A stretch of DNA of 64,000 nucleotides from Ochrobactrum teleogrylli (GTDB lineage Bacteria > Pseudomonadota > Alphaproteobacteria > Rhizobiales > Rhizobiaceae). The stretch is from positions 1-64,000 of the forward strand of contig NZ_VEWL01000018.1 in NCBI RefSeq assembly GCF_006376685.1, written 5' to 3'. How positions within the stretch are numbered: the stretch's first letter is position 1; each line of letters begins with the position of its first letter. Both the position numbers and the translations under genes were made by a program. The notes below the pieces were generated by a model that saw nothing but the letters and a program-made list of their open reading frames with translations, had not been told where the DNA came from and did no database searches. Shown piece after piece: positions 1-8,647 of this stretch.

Positions 1-125
1 CGGTCATGGATGAAAGAGAAGTCGATCACCGCATCGATCTTGCGAAGCAGATGATCTTTCGGGACCAGTTGATCGAGTGTCACCATCTCGAGCGCGGTCT
101 GTTCAGCGGCTGGTTTCTTCAACAT
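1..125 (-). mobile_element. IS1182-like transposase, 5' part only (runs off the left edge)
   Basis: Reading the minus strand from the ATG at 125 gives an open frame of 41 codons to the window edge without a stop. It contains MVTLDQLVPKDHLLRKID, which I recognise as the conserved N-terminus of IS1182/IS5-type DDE transposases. The catalytic domain lies outside the window, so completeness cannot be judged. The IS end is probably near 140-180, where a short inverted repeat (CAAACCCC at 140-147, GGGGTTTG at 160-167) occurs, but I could not define a terminal inverted repeat. Confidence 0.7.
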
Positions 126-179
126 GACCCAGAGAATCACAAACCCCCCGGCATAGCCAGGGGTTTGTCAGCAGGCTGG

Positions 180-209
180 GGCCGGGATTTTCCCGGCCTT
201 TTCATTTTT
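180..209 (+). terminator. Rho-independent terminator
   Basis: An 8-bp perfect stem (GGCCGGGA 180-187, TCCCGGCC 191-198, 3-nt loop) is followed by TTTTCATTTTT. The orientation suits a plus-strand transcript coming from the left, where only the insertion sequence is visible. It may therefore belong to a gene interrupted or displaced by that element. Confidence 0.6.
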
Positions 210-222
210 GGATGCGCCCTCG

Positions 223-340
223 CCCTCCTCATTCTGAGGAAGCGTCCTGAGCTTGTCGAAGGCCGCTGTCTCGAAGGATCAGGAGGGAAGCACAGCCTCG
301 TCCTTCGACACGGTGCTACGCACCGGCTCAGGATGAGGGG
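223..340. repeat. Two adjacent imperfect palindromes of REP type
   Basis: Palindrome one spans 223-287 (CCCTCCT ... AGGAGGG) and palindrome two spans 296-339 (CCTCGTCCTTCGA ... CAGGATGAGG). Both carry the CCTGAGC/GTCGAAGGA words typical of dispersed palindromes in alphaproteobacterial genomes. They fill the space between the insertion sequence and the DUF1674 gene and encode nothing convincing. Confidence 0.55.
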
Positions 341-375
341 CGCGCGCAGGCCGCAGGAGCGGAAATATCTGAAGC

Positions 376-594
376 TTAGAAGTCGATTGTCCGCCCCTTG
401 ATCTCCCAATCGCCGAAGCGCGCCGGGTCCTTGCCGCCGCGCCCGCCGATTTCACGCGGAGCCTTGGCACTGGTTTCGGCAGCACGGCGTTCTTCCGCTT
501 CCTTGAGGGCGCGCTGGGCAGCCGGAGGCAGATCGTCAAACTTGCGCGGCGCAGCGTTCTCGTCGATGTCGGTTTCGTCGCGTTTATCGGTCAT
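376..594 (-). CDS. DUF1674 protein, SDHAF4-like succinate dehydrogenase assembly factor
   Basis: A 72-aa soluble protein. The C-terminal signature PREIGGRGG followed by RFGDWEIKGRTIDF is the conserved DUF1674 block, the family of eukaryotic SDHAF4. That protein binds the flavinylated SDHA subunit and supports succinate dehydrogenase assembly. The first 45 residues are charged and probably disordered, as is usual for the family. It stands alone on the minus strand, with its start 116 bp from the divergent htpX. The family call is confident; the assembly role is inferred from the mitochondrial homologue. Confidence 0.85.
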   Translation of the reverse strand: MTDKRDETDIDENAAPRKFDDLPPAAQRALKEAEERRAAETSAKAPREIGGRGGKDPARFGDWEIKGRTIDF

Positions 595-710
595 CCGCTG
601 AAGTCCTATTATTGAAGCGCAGGCTTTTGATACCCATCATATAGGCAGGAATAGGTGGGACGCAAAACCCTGTTTGAGATAAACTCTCGCTGAATTGGAG
701 ATCACGACGC

Positions 711-1688
711 ATGAATATGACGAAAACTGCCATGCTGATTGCTCTCATGACAGTCATGTTCATGAGCATCGGCTATTTGCTGGGCGGCGGCGGCGGCATG
801 ATGATCGCGCTCGTCTTCGCTATCGGCATGAATCTGTTCGGCTACTGGAATTCCGACAAGATGGTGCTGCGCATGTACAATGCGCAGCAGGTGGATGAGC
901 GCACCGCCCCGGATTACTACCGCATGGTGAGCGGCCTTGCCGCCAATGCCGGTCTGCCGATGCCGAAGGTATTCATCATCCACGAGGACCAGCCCAACGC
1001 CTTTGCCACCGGGCGCAATCCCGAAAATGCGGCTGTCGCCGCCACCACGGGTCTTCTCCAGCGCCTGACACCGGAAGAAGTCGCGGGCGTGATGGCGCAT
1101 GAGCTGGCGCATGTGCAAAACCGCGATACGCTCACCATGACCATCGTGGCGACGCTGGCCGGTGCCATTTCGATGCTCGGCAATTTCGCCTTTTTCCTCG
1201 GCGGCAACCGCGAAAACGGCAATGGTGTCATTGGTGTTATCGGCACCATTCTGGCGATGATCGTCGCGCCCTTTGCCGCGATGATCGTTCAGATGGCCGT
1301 GAGCCGTACCCGCGAATATGCCGCCGACAAACGTGGCGCAGAAATCTGCGGCAACCCGCTATGGCTGTCTTCGGCGCTTAACAAGATCGCCCGCAGCGCC
1401 AAGGCGACCGTCAATGAAAATGCCGAACACAACCCGGCAACGGCGCATATGTTCATCATCAATCCGCTGAGCGGACGGGGTGCCGACAATCTTTTCTCAA
1501 CCCATCCGGACACCGACAATCGCATCGCGGCGCTTGAACAATTGGCCGGAGAAATGGGCATTCGCTCAACCGGAATGGCTCCCCGCGCTGCTGCCCCGTC
1601 ACAAAACAGTGGTCCCTGGGGCCAAAGAAGTGGTAATGCAGGCGATAACAACAGTGGCGGTTCCGGTTATCGGGGGCCATGGTCCTGA
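711..1688 (+). CDS. htpX: Zinc metalloprotease HtpX (M48B), membrane protein quality control
   Basis: A 325-aa inner-membrane protease that cleaves misfolded membrane proteins, normally alongside FtsH. The zinc motif HELAH lies at residues 130-134 (H130, E131, H134). Two N-terminal hydrophobic segments (about 5-24 and 30-46) and a hydrophobic pair after the motif match the family topology. The conserved SRTREYAAD segment, which supplies the third zinc ligand glutamate, is present further on. The C-terminus is Gly/Ser/Asn-rich, as in other Rhizobiales. Two start codons lie 6 bp apart (711 and 717). rsmB starts 26 bp downstream, suggesting co-transcription. Confidence 0.95.
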   Translation: MNMTKTAMLIALMTVMFMSIGYLLGGGGGMMIALVFAIGMNLFGYWNSDKMVLRMYNAQQVDERTAPDYYRMVSGLAANAGLPMPKVFIIHEDQPNAFATGRNPENAAVAATTGLLQRLTPEEVAGVMAHELAHVQNRDTLTMTIVATLAGAISMLGNFAFFLGGNRENGNGVIGVIGTILAMIVAPFAAMIVQMAVSRTREYAADKRGAEICGNPLWLSSALNKIARSAKATVNENAEHNPATAHMFIINPLSGRGADNLFSTHPDTDNRIAALEQLAGEMGIRSTGMAPRAAAPSQNSGPWGQRSGNAGDNNSGGSGYRGPWS

Positions 1689-1714
1689 AAATCATCTCAT
1701 AAAAGCAGAATAGC

Positions 1715-3109
1715 GTGAACGATAAGAAGCCCGCGCCAAAGCGCGGAAACAACAAGCCATCGGTGCAGAACAACGCGGTGGAACGCCCCGGCTTGAGCGC
1801 GCGTCAATGTGCGGCGCGCCTGCTGGGTGCGGTGATCGAAAAGAACACCTCGCTGGACGGTCTCACCGACAACAGCCATGGCCATCCGCAATATCTGGCA
1901 CTGGAACCGCGTGATCGCGCGCTGGTACGTGCGATTCTGGGTGCAAGCCTGCGCAATCGCGGTGCCATCGAACGGGCCATTTCAAAACGTCTCGACCGCC
2001 CGCTGCCGGAAAATGCCGTTGCGCTGAAGCATTTGCTGCATGTCGCCGTGGCGCAGATTTTCTATCTCAACCTTCCCGACCATTCGGCGGTGGATCTGGC
2101 GGTGGAAGCCGCCAATGCCGATCCGCGCAATCGCAAATATGCCGGTCTGGTCAACGCATTGCTGCGTCGCCTGTCGCGCAACAAGGAACGCGCGCTGGCA
2201 CACACGTTGCTACCGGAAGGCAACGTGCCCGAATGGTTCGCCAAGAGCATCGTCGATGCTTACGGCGCGGAAAAAGCTGCGGCCATCTTCGCCATGCATG
2301 CCTATGAGCCGCCAATCGATTTCACCGTGAAGAGCGACCCGGAGCTATGGGCCGAAAAACTGGGCGGCATTGCGCTGCCGAACGGTTCTGTCCGTGTGCA
2401 GACGGTGGAGGGTGCGCTGACCGACCTTCCGGGCTTCGCCGAGGGTGACTGGTGGGTGCAGGACGTGGCGGCAAGCCTGCCTGCACGCCTGATGGGCGAT
2501 ATCAATGGAAAACGCGTCGCTGATCTTTGCGCGGCACCGGGCGGCAAGACAGCCCAACTCGTGCAGCAAGGTGCAGACGTCACGGCGCTCGACATGTCCG
2601 AGAATCGGCTGAAGCGCTTGCGCGGTAATCTGGAACGGCTTGGTTACGAGGCGAAGACCGTTGCGACCAATCTGATGGATTTTGCGCCGGAAGAGCTTTT
2701 CGACGCAGTTCTGCTCGATGCGCCCTGCTCTTCCACCGGTACGGTGCGCCGTCATCCCGACGTTCCGTGGACCAAGACGCCACAGGATATCACCAAGCTT
2801 GCCGATCTTCAGGGCAAGCTGCTGGCCCATGCTGCAACCTTGGTAAAGCCCGGCGGCGTGATCGTCTTTTCCAATTGCTCGCTGCATCCGCTCGAAGGCG
2901 AGGAAATGGCGCGCAAGGCGGCAGAAAATCCGCTGCTGGAGCCTTTCCCGATCACCGTGGACGATTGCGCCGGTCTGGAAGGTCTGATCACCAGCGAAGG
3001 CTATCTTCGTTCCACGCCAGCCGATCTTCCGCCCGAGCGTTTCAACGGCGATCCGCATAGGGCGGGCATGGACGGTTTCTTCGCAGCACGCTTCAAGCGG
3101 CGCGCGTAA
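1715..3109 (+). CDS. rsmB: RsmB/NOP-family 16S rRNA m5C methyltransferase
   Basis: 464 aa, expected to methylate a cytosine of 16S rRNA using S-adenosylmethionine. The N-terminal region (about 30-170) is a NusB-like RNA-binding domain. The C-terminal half is the Rossmann methyltransferase, with the SAM loop DLCAAPGGKTAQL and the two cysteine motifs DAPCSSTG and NCSLHP. These hold the catalytic and release cysteines of m5C enzymes. A basic, low-complexity start (KKPAPKRGNNK) precedes the NusB domain. The start is GTG, in the same transcription unit as htpX. The exact target base (C967 in E. coli) is inferred from the family. Confidence 0.93.
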   Translation: MNDKKPAPKRGNNKPSVQNNAVERPGLSARQCAARLLGAVIEKNTSLDGLTDNSHGHPQYLALEPRDRALVRAILGASLRNRGAIERAISKRLDRPLPENAVALKHLLHVAVAQIFYLNLPDHSAVDLAVEAANADPRNRKYAGLVNALLRRLSRNKERALAHTLLPEGNVPEWFAKSIVDAYGAEKAAAIFAMHAYEPPIDFTVKSDPELWAEKLGGIALPNGSVRVQTVEGALTDLPGFAEGDWWVQDVAASLPARLMGDINGKRVADLCAAPGGKTAQLVQQGADVTALDMSENRLKRLRGNLERLGYEAKTVATNLMDFAPEELFDAVLLDAPCSSTGTVRRHPDVPWTKTPQDITKLADLQGKLLAHAATLVKPGGVIVFSNCSLHPLEGEEMARKAAENPLLEPFPITVDDCAGLEGLITSEGYLRSTPADLPPERFNGDPHRAGMDGFFAARFKRRA

Positions 3110-3230
3110 GCCAAACTAAATCGTAAAAATTGTCATAACGGGGTGCGATACCCGTTATGGTTAACGCTCGATTCATCATTCTATAGAATTGTAAAGAAGG
3201 CTGGAATTCTGATCCGGCCTAAAGGATTTG

Positions 3231-3277
3231 AGCATTTCCAGCAAAAGTGCGAAGCGGTTTTGCGTTGGATAATGCGT
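3231..3277. repeat. Dispersed Rhizobiales palindrome in the leader of the heparinase-like gene
   Basis: The segment begins AGCATTTCCA and ends TGGATAATGCGT, with the internal words CAAAAGTG and CGGTTTTG. This is the layout of a short palindromic repeat widespread in Brucella/Rhizobium intergenic DNA. It ends 7 bp before the start codon at 3285, so it forms most of the 5' leader and could supply or mask the ribosome binding site. A related copy lies at 30101-30152. Confidence 0.6.
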
Positions 3278-3284
3278 AGGCACA

Positions 3285-5027
3285 ATGACAAAAGATACGG
3301 AGAAAGACCGGGTGGCAGTCGCGCTGAGCGAAACCCCTCACCTTTGGGGACTGGCCGTTGCACAGGCGTGGCGCAAGTTCAGCCGCCGCCTGCGTATGGG
3401 GCCGCTTTACAGCTGGCGCTTCACCGGCTTTACGCCCGACCGTATCCTGATTGCACCGCCCGATCTGCGCGTCGCCGACCCGCAGCTGGCGCAGGAATTC
3501 TATCACGGGCGCTTCGCGCTGGCAGGTCGCCTTGTCGAAACCGGCGGGCTTTCGCCATTTGCCGTTGAGCCGCCGACCCCCGAATGGGAAGCAGCGCTTC
3601 AGAGCTTCGGCTGGCTGCGCCATTTAAAAAGCGCCAACAGCGAACTGGCGACCGCCAATGCGCGGGCGCTGGTCGATGACTGGATGCGCATGTTCGGCAA
3701 GCGCATCGGCGGTCTCGCATGGGCGCCAGAAGTGACAGCACAGCGCATCATCGCCTGGTTGCAGCATTCCAACCTGATCCTCTCCGGCGCAGAAATGCCG
3801 GCCTATCGCAAATTCATGCGGTCTCTCGCCATGCAGGTCCGCTACTTGCGCACCGTTGCGGGCGCGATGGACGACGGCGAAGAGCGTCTGCGCGCGCGTA
3901 TCGCGCTCGCTTTCGCCGCCCTTGCATTGCCGGTCTCACCGCCGACTGCCCGCGCCGCCCGACGCAATCTCGAATATGAACTGAAGCGCCAGATTTTGCC
4001 CGATGGCGGGCATATTTCGCGCAATCCGGTAACCGTTCTGGAGCTGCTGGCCGATCTTCTGCCGCTGCGCCAGACCTATGCCAATGGCACGGAATCGCCA
4101 CCCAAGGCCCTGATCGAGGCGGTTGAGCGTATGCTGCCCGCATTGCGCTTCTTCCGTCATCAGGATGGCAGCCTCGCGCTGTTCAATGGCGTGGGCCCGA
4201 CCATGCCGGAGCGCATCATCTCGGTACTGCGTCATGACGAAACCGCCGGTTCGCCGCTGACCCACGCGCCCTATTCCGGCTATGAACGTCTTTCCATGGG
4301 ATCGACGACCATCATCGCCGATACCGGCCTGCCGCCGCCGGTCACTGCCTCGCGGGATGCCCATGCGGGCTGCCTTGCCTTTGAAATGTCCTCTGGACGC
4401 CAGCGCTATATCGTCAATTCCGGCATCGACCGTTTCGGCCCGCCGGAATTTCGTCCATTGGGACGCTCCACGGCTGCCCATTCGACAGCGACCATCAACG
4501 ACACATCGTCGTGCCGGTTCAGCCTCAACGCTGGCCTCTCCAACATGATCGGTACGCCGATCATTGCCGGACCGACGCGCGTACAGCGTGACCGCATCGA
4601 AGAAATGGGGCGACAAGGTTTTGTTGCGAGCCATGACGGCTATGCGCGCCTGTTCGGCATTTATCATGAGCGCCGTCTTGTGCTGTCACACAATGGCAGT
4701 GTCATTCAGGGGGCAGACCGTTTTTATCGTGGCGACGGACGACCGCTGAAAGCCAATGGACGCGACAATATTGCGGTGCGGTTCCACCTGCACCCGTCGG
4801 TCGATATTTCCTATGATGAGAACGGCCTGATCGTCCTGTCTGCCGACCGGGACGACACCTGGGTGTTCTCCTGTTTCGAAGTCGCGCCGCAACTGGAAGA
4901 CACGATCTTCTTCGCTGGGTTCCGCGGGCCTGTCACATCCAAGCAGATCGTGCTGTCCTTCCCGGCCTCCGAATTGCCGGAGGTCAACTGGCAGTTCAGC
5001 CGCGTGGCGCTCGGAAGCTACGTCTAA
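3285..5027 (+). CDS. Heparinase II/III family protein
   Basis: 580 aa. The N-terminal two thirds form the alpha/alpha-toroid found in polysaccharide lyases. The C-terminal part (about 330-570) is the beta-sheet Hepar_II_III domain, with blocks such as GCLAFEMSSGRQRYIVNSG and AAHSTATINDTSS. The histidine in the AAHST segment matches the conserved position of the family. No clear signal peptide is visible, which is unusual for a secreted lyase. In Rhizobiales this gene commonly sits between rsmB and purH and may act in cell-envelope polysaccharide metabolism, but no substrate can be named. It is 175 bp after rsmB, with a palindromic repeat in the leader. Confidence 0.85.
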   Translation: MTKDTEKDRVAVALSETPHLWGLAVAQAWRKFSRRLRMGPLYSWRFTGFTPDRILIAPPDLRVADPQLAQEFYHGRFALAGRLVETGGLSPFAVEPPTPEWEAALQSFGWLRHLKSANSELATANARALVDDWMRMFGKRIGGLAWAPEVTAQRIIAWLQHSNLILSGAEMPAYRKFMRSLAMQVRYLRTVAGAMDDGEERLRARIALAFAALALPVSPPTARAARRNLEYELKRQILPDGGHISRNPVTVLELLADLLPLRQTYANGTESPPKALIEAVERMLPALRFFRHQDGSLALFNGVGPTMPERIISVLRHDETAGSPLTHAPYSGYERLSMGSTTIIADTGLPPPVTASRDAHAGCLAFEMSSGRQRYIVNSGIDRFGPPEFRPLGRSTAAHSTATINDTSSCRFSLNAGLSNMIGTPIIAGPTRVQRDRIEEMGRQGFVASHDGYARLFGIYHERRLVLSHNGSVIQGADRFYRGDGRPLKANGRDNIAVRFHLHPSVDISYDENGLIVLSADRDDTWVFSCFEVAPQLEDTIFFAGFRGPVTSKQIVLSFPASELPEVNWQFSRVALGSYV

Positions 5028-5040
5028 CGCTTTTACACGT

Positions 5041-5388
5041 TCACGGATGCGGCGCTGGGAAACCGTGCCGCTCTGTCAGCGCGGCCAGAATTTTGTGTGG
5101 ATCGGCAATCAGCGAACGCCCCAGATAGGTGCCCGTTTCCAGCGGCGAGCGGTCGCCGTCCTTCAAGATCAGCAATGGAAGTGACTGGTTTTCCTCACCC
5201 GCAAGCTGGATCACCTTCTCACGTGGCCGGGAAAATGCGACGCGCTCGATCTTCAGATCACCACCGAGCGACGGAAAAGACGCCAGAACACCCTCAATCA
5301 GCGCGCAGTGCCAGCAATAGAATTCCTGTCCGGGATAGGCCGGATCTTTGAAACCCGGGGTCAAAAGAAACAACGAATCTTGGGTCAT
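5041..5388 (-). CDS. DUF3088 protein with thioredoxin-like look
   Basis: 115 aa. Recognised from the start FLLTPGFKDPAYPGQEFYCWHCALIEG and the following ERVAFSRPR segment as DUF3088. The CxxC-like element is CWHC, in the place of a thioredoxin active site, so a redox role is plausible but unproven. It converges on the heparinase-like gene with 13 bp between the stop codons. It diverges from the oxidoreductase at 5550. Confidence 0.8.
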   Translation of the reverse strand: MTQDSLFLLTPGFKDPAYPGQEFYCWHCALIEGVLASFPSLGGDLKIERVAFSRPREKVIQLAGEENQSLPLLILKDGDRSPLETGTYLGRSLIADPHKILAALTERHGFPAPHP

Positions 5389-5549
5389 TTTGCTTTGGCC
5401 TCAAAGCGAATGGATTTACAAATCACTGTTACATCATTCCATAGCAGTTCTTCACCAAGCCGTCTTCAAAAGTGAGTAACCGTCGCGGAACCGGATGCAT
5501 CGCATGCCGTTCCGGTTTAAGGCGGTCCTCAACAACAGGAGTTTATCCC

Positions 5550-6569
5550 ATGGGCGAAAAGATCAATCAGCGCATCGTGCTTGCATCGCGTCCAGACGGA
5601 CGCCCCACGGCGGAAAACTTCCGGCTGGAAGAAACGGCAGTTCCGAGCGCTGGCGAAGGCGAAGTGCTTCTGAAGCTGCGCTATCTTTCGCTCGACCCCT
5701 ATATGCGCGGTCGCATGAGCGCTGCCAAATCCTATGCCGCCCCGGTGGAAATCGGTTCCGTCATGGAAGGCGGCACGGTGGGCGAAGTGGTGGAAAGCCG
5801 CAGCGCGGGCTTCGCGCCCGGTGACTTCGTCTTGTCTCATTCCGGCTGGCAAAGCTATGCGGTGGCCAATGCCTCCACCTTGCGCAAACTTGACCCTGAA
5901 CAGGCACCGCTCACCACCGCCCTTGGCGTTCTCGGCATGCCGGGCTTCACCGCCTATTCCGGGCTCTTGACCATCGGCCAACCCAAGGAAGGCGAAACGG
6001 TGGTCGTTGCGGCAGCGACAGGTCCTGTCGGTTCTGCGGTCGGTCAGATCGCCAAACTGAAAGGCGCGCGGGCCATTGGCATTGCCGGCGGCGCAGATAA
6101 ATGCAAGGCGCTGATTGACGAATTCGGTTTTGATGTTGCGGTTGACCATCGCAGCCCAAATTTCGCACAGGAATTGGCGCTGGCCTGCCCGGACGGCATC
6201 GACGTCTATTTCGAAAATGTCGGTGGCAAGGTCTTTGCAGCAGTTTTCCCACTTCTCAACCAGTTTGCCCGTGTGCCGGTCTGCGGGCTTATCGCGCAGT
6301 ATAACCAGAGCGGCCCATTCGACGGTCCCGACCGCCTGCCGCTTGTGATGCGTGATATCCTGTCCAAGAGCCTGACCATTCGCGGTTTCATCCAGCGCGA
6401 CTTTGCCGATCAGCGCCCCGCTTTTTATCACGATATGGCGAAATGGATCGCCGACGGGCAAATCCGCTATCGCGAAGACATTGTGGAGGGGCTCGAAAAC
6501 GCGCCAAAGGCCTTCATTTCGATGCTCGACGGCGGCAATTTTGGCAAGCTTGTCGTCAAGCTCACATAG
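5550..6569 (+). CDS. NADP-dependent oxidoreductase, zinc-independent MDR family (CurA/leukotriene B4 dehydrogenase type)
   Basis: 339 aa from the ATG at 5550, which follows an AGGAG-like site about 8 bp upstream. An in-frame upstream extension to 5472 exists but has no such site. The N-terminal GroES-like domain contains the family signature LSLDPYMRGRMS. The Rossmann domain has AATGPVGSAVGQIAKLKGARAIGIAGG, and the YFENVGG block follows. Members reduce alpha,beta-unsaturated carbonyls with NADPH. No structural-zinc cysteines are present. The natural substrate is unknown. Confidence 0.9.
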   Translation: MGEKINQRIVLASRPDGRPTAENFRLEETAVPSAGEGEVLLKLRYLSLDPYMRGRMSAAKSYAAPVEIGSVMEGGTVGEVVESRSAGFAPGDFVLSHSGWQSYAVANASTLRKLDPEQAPLTTALGVLGMPGFTAYSGLLTIGQPKEGETVVVAAATGPVGSAVGQIAKLKGARAIGIAGGADKCKALIDEFGFDVAVDHRSPNFAQELALACPDGIDVYFENVGGKVFAAVFPLLNQFARVPVCGLIAQYNQSGPFDGPDRLPLVMRDILSKSLTIRGFIQRDFADQRPAFYHDMAKWIADGQIRYREDIVEGLENAPKAFISMLDGGNFGKLVVKLT

Positions 6570-6659
6570 AATGCAACTATTCCGCTTGCAGAACATCATT
6601 TCGGGCACGATGCTATGCCGGGTTTCGGATATGAGTCACTTCGGCAAGGCAGGCAGATC

Positions 6660-6944
6660 ATGGGTGAACGCCAGCAGGCTGGCATAGGCGAGGACGCCGG
6701 CGGTCCGGGACGCGAGCGCCAGGAAGAAGCGCGCCGTATTCTGGAGCGGCTGGAACGCGAGCAAACCGGCGCGGAAGGTATCGTCCGCCGTGGTTTTGCC
6801 CGTACCGCCATGCACCTTGCCGCCGGGGACGCACCGGAAAACGACCGCATCGAACTCTGGGCCACCCGCATCGGGCGGACGCTGGGCCTTCTCATCACGC
6901 TGGCGATCATCGTCTGGCTCGTCTTTTATCTCATGCAAAGCTAG
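6660..6944 (+). CDS. Small single-span membrane protein of unknown function
   Basis: 94 aa from the ATG at 6660, which has a purine-rich GGCAGGCAG upstream; an in-frame ATG at 6615 would add 15 residues. The first 60 residues are highly charged and probably helical (ERQEEARRILERLEREQ). One transmembrane helix near the C-terminus (LGLLITLAIIVWLVFYLM) ends the protein, with only two residues after it. This suggests a tail-anchored topology with the charged part in the cytoplasm. The gene lies 7 bp upstream of pdxY and is probably co-transcribed with it. I do not recognise the family. Confidence 0.75.
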   Translation: MGERQQAGIGEDAGGPGRERQEEARRILERLEREQTGAEGIVRRGFARTAMHLAAGDAPENDRIELWATRIGRTLGLLITLAIIVWLVFYLMQS

Positions 6945-6951
6945 GTCTAAC

Positions 6952-7836
6952 ATGACGCTTTCTGCGCCTTCGGACGCGACAACCGTTATTGTCATTTCAA
7001 GCCATGTCGTGCGCGGTTCGGTGGGTAACCGGGCAGCCGTCTTCGCATTGGAAACGCTGGGCTTTCCGGTCTGGGCTGTGCCAACGGTTGTCCTGCCCTG
7101 GCATCCCGGCCATGGTCCTGCCGGACGCATCGTGCCACCGCCCGAAGAGTTTTCCCGCCTGATGCAGGATCTCCAGCGCGCCCCGTGGCTGGGCGAAGTC
7201 GGCGCAATCCTGACCGGCTATCTGGGTCACCCGGAACAGGCGGCAGCTGTCGCTGAGCTGGTCAAAGGCGTCAAGGCGCGCAACCCGAACGCCGTCTATC
7301 TCTGCGATCCGGTCATCGGCGATGAAAAGGGCCTCTATGTGCCCGAGGCAACCGCCATCGGCATTCGCGACAAGCTTATGCCGCTTGCCGATATCGCCAC
7401 GCCCAACCGGTTTGAACTGTCCTGGCTGACCGGCGTGCCGCTCGAAGACAATAAATCACTGATGGAAGCTGCCCTGGACGCTGGCCCGGCAACTATGCTG
7501 GTCACCTCCGCCTTCCCGCTGATGGCGGGCAGCATCGGCAATATCTTGCTGACGCCGACCATGGCGCTGATGGCGGAACATCGGCGCGTGGACGGTCCGA
7601 CCAATGGTCTCGGCGATCTCACCTCGGCGGTGTTTCTTGCGCGCCGCCTTTCAGGATTGTCGGAAGAAAAGACCCTGCAAAGCACCACCGCCGCCGTTTT
7701 CGAAATCATGGCGCGGTCAGCAAAACGCGGCGCCGACGAACTGATGCTGGAAGCCGATGCCTCCAGCCTTGCCTCGCCGATGGCCATGGTGCAGACGCGC
7801 CGTCTTGTGCACCCGACCAAGGGATTGCGCGCCTGA
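6952..7836 (+). CDS. pdxY: Pyridoxal kinase PdxY
   Basis: 294 aa from the ATG at 6952, which matches family length; the open frame extends further upstream but without homology. It phosphorylates pyridoxal with ATP in the B6 salvage pathway. Ribokinase-fold landmarks are VIVISSHVVRGSVGNRAAVFALE at the start, YLCDPVIGDEKGLYV, TPNRFELSWLTG, and the catalytic region GPTNGLGDLTSAVFLARRL. In the last, the usual GTGD anion hole reads GLGD, as in many PdxY proteins. It follows the small membrane protein by 7 bp. Confidence 0.92.
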   Translation: MTLSAPSDATTVIVISSHVVRGSVGNRAAVFALETLGFPVWAVPTVVLPWHPGHGPAGRIVPPPEEFSRLMQDLQRAPWLGEVGAILTGYLGHPEQAAAVAELVKGVKARNPNAVYLCDPVIGDEKGLYVPEATAIGIRDKLMPLADIATPNRFELSWLTGVPLEDNKSLMEAALDAGPATMLVTSAFPLMAGSIGNILLTPTMALMAEHRRVDGPTNGLGDLTSAVFLARRLSGLSEEKTLQSTTAAVFEIMARSAKRGADELMLEADASSLASPMAMVQTRRLVHPTKGLRA

Positions 7837-7967
7837 TACGATAAGTGGCACTACTTACACCCTATGCCAAAGGCCAATTAGAGTTATTAATTGGCCTTTG
7901 TTCAGATGAGCATGATATTTTAAGCGCTAAATTGAAGTAAGCCTAAAGCCTCCACAATCGAACCAAA

Positions 7968-8435
7968 TTATCTGCTCATAAAATCTTCAATAATAAAAGT
8001 ATTCTCATTAGTAATATTAACGTCATCCGGGACAAATATAAGTTTTTCTATATCCGTCTTTGGTGCTTTCATGTAATATTTTAACCCATCATCTGTTATA
8101 GATATATTGTAGTATACATCAGTTGGATTGAAGAGAGTAAAATTTGTTTTACCGAAAACGGCCTGCTCGGACCCGATGGCACCACACGAAGATGAATCTT
8201 CTAACAGTTTAATACTCTTAGCTAGAAAAACATCTACACTTTGCCCCCCATCAATGTCCTTATGGTAAATCTCGTATACACCATTCTCGCTAGAGCCGGA
8301 TAAAAACCAAGCGCTTTTCTCCTTGTCGCAATAAGGCGTCATACGTATATTCCAGTAATGTTGCCCTGGAATTAAACCATCTACTGTGACATAATGACCA
8401 GTACGATAATTCATTATAGATACTTTTCTATCCAT
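7968..8435 (-). CDS. AT-rich orphan protein, probably horizontally acquired
   Basis: 155 aa, not recognised. Its base and codon use is strikingly AT-rich against GC-rich neighbours, with many AAA, ATA and TTA codons. It sits alone in a roughly 800-bp AT-rich stretch (7840-8640). A good ribosome binding site (AGGAT about 8 bp upstream) precedes the ATG. The sequence is rich in beta-type residues, aromatics and short motifs such as YRTGHYVTVDG, YWNIRM and SAWFLSGSSENGVYEIYH. These are reminiscent of beta-trefoil (ricin-B-like) repeats, but this is only an impression. It has no signal peptide or membrane span. No mobility gene is adjacent. Confidence 0.65.
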   Translation of the reverse strand: MDRKVSIMNYRTGHYVTVDGLIPGQHYWNIRMTPYCDKEKSAWFLSGSSENGVYEIYHKDIDGGQSVDVFLAKSIKLLEDSSSCGAIGSEQAVFGKTNFTLFNPTDVYYNISITDDGLKYYMKAPKTDIEKLIFVPDDVNITNENTFIIEDFMSR

Positions 8436-8647
8436 TTTACTATCCTAAATTTAAAAATTTTCACCCTATATAAAAATCTTTTAGATCAAATAATACTGTT
8501 AACTTTACCAATACATGCATAAAATAAAGGAGCAGCTTGCCTATGACGCACTACCCGCCTCCTATGCTAGGCACAAGGTCTGCGAATGACGATATGGGCC
8601 TGATCATTTTGATTGATCTCGGTTTTCGTTAGGGATATTGGAACGCT

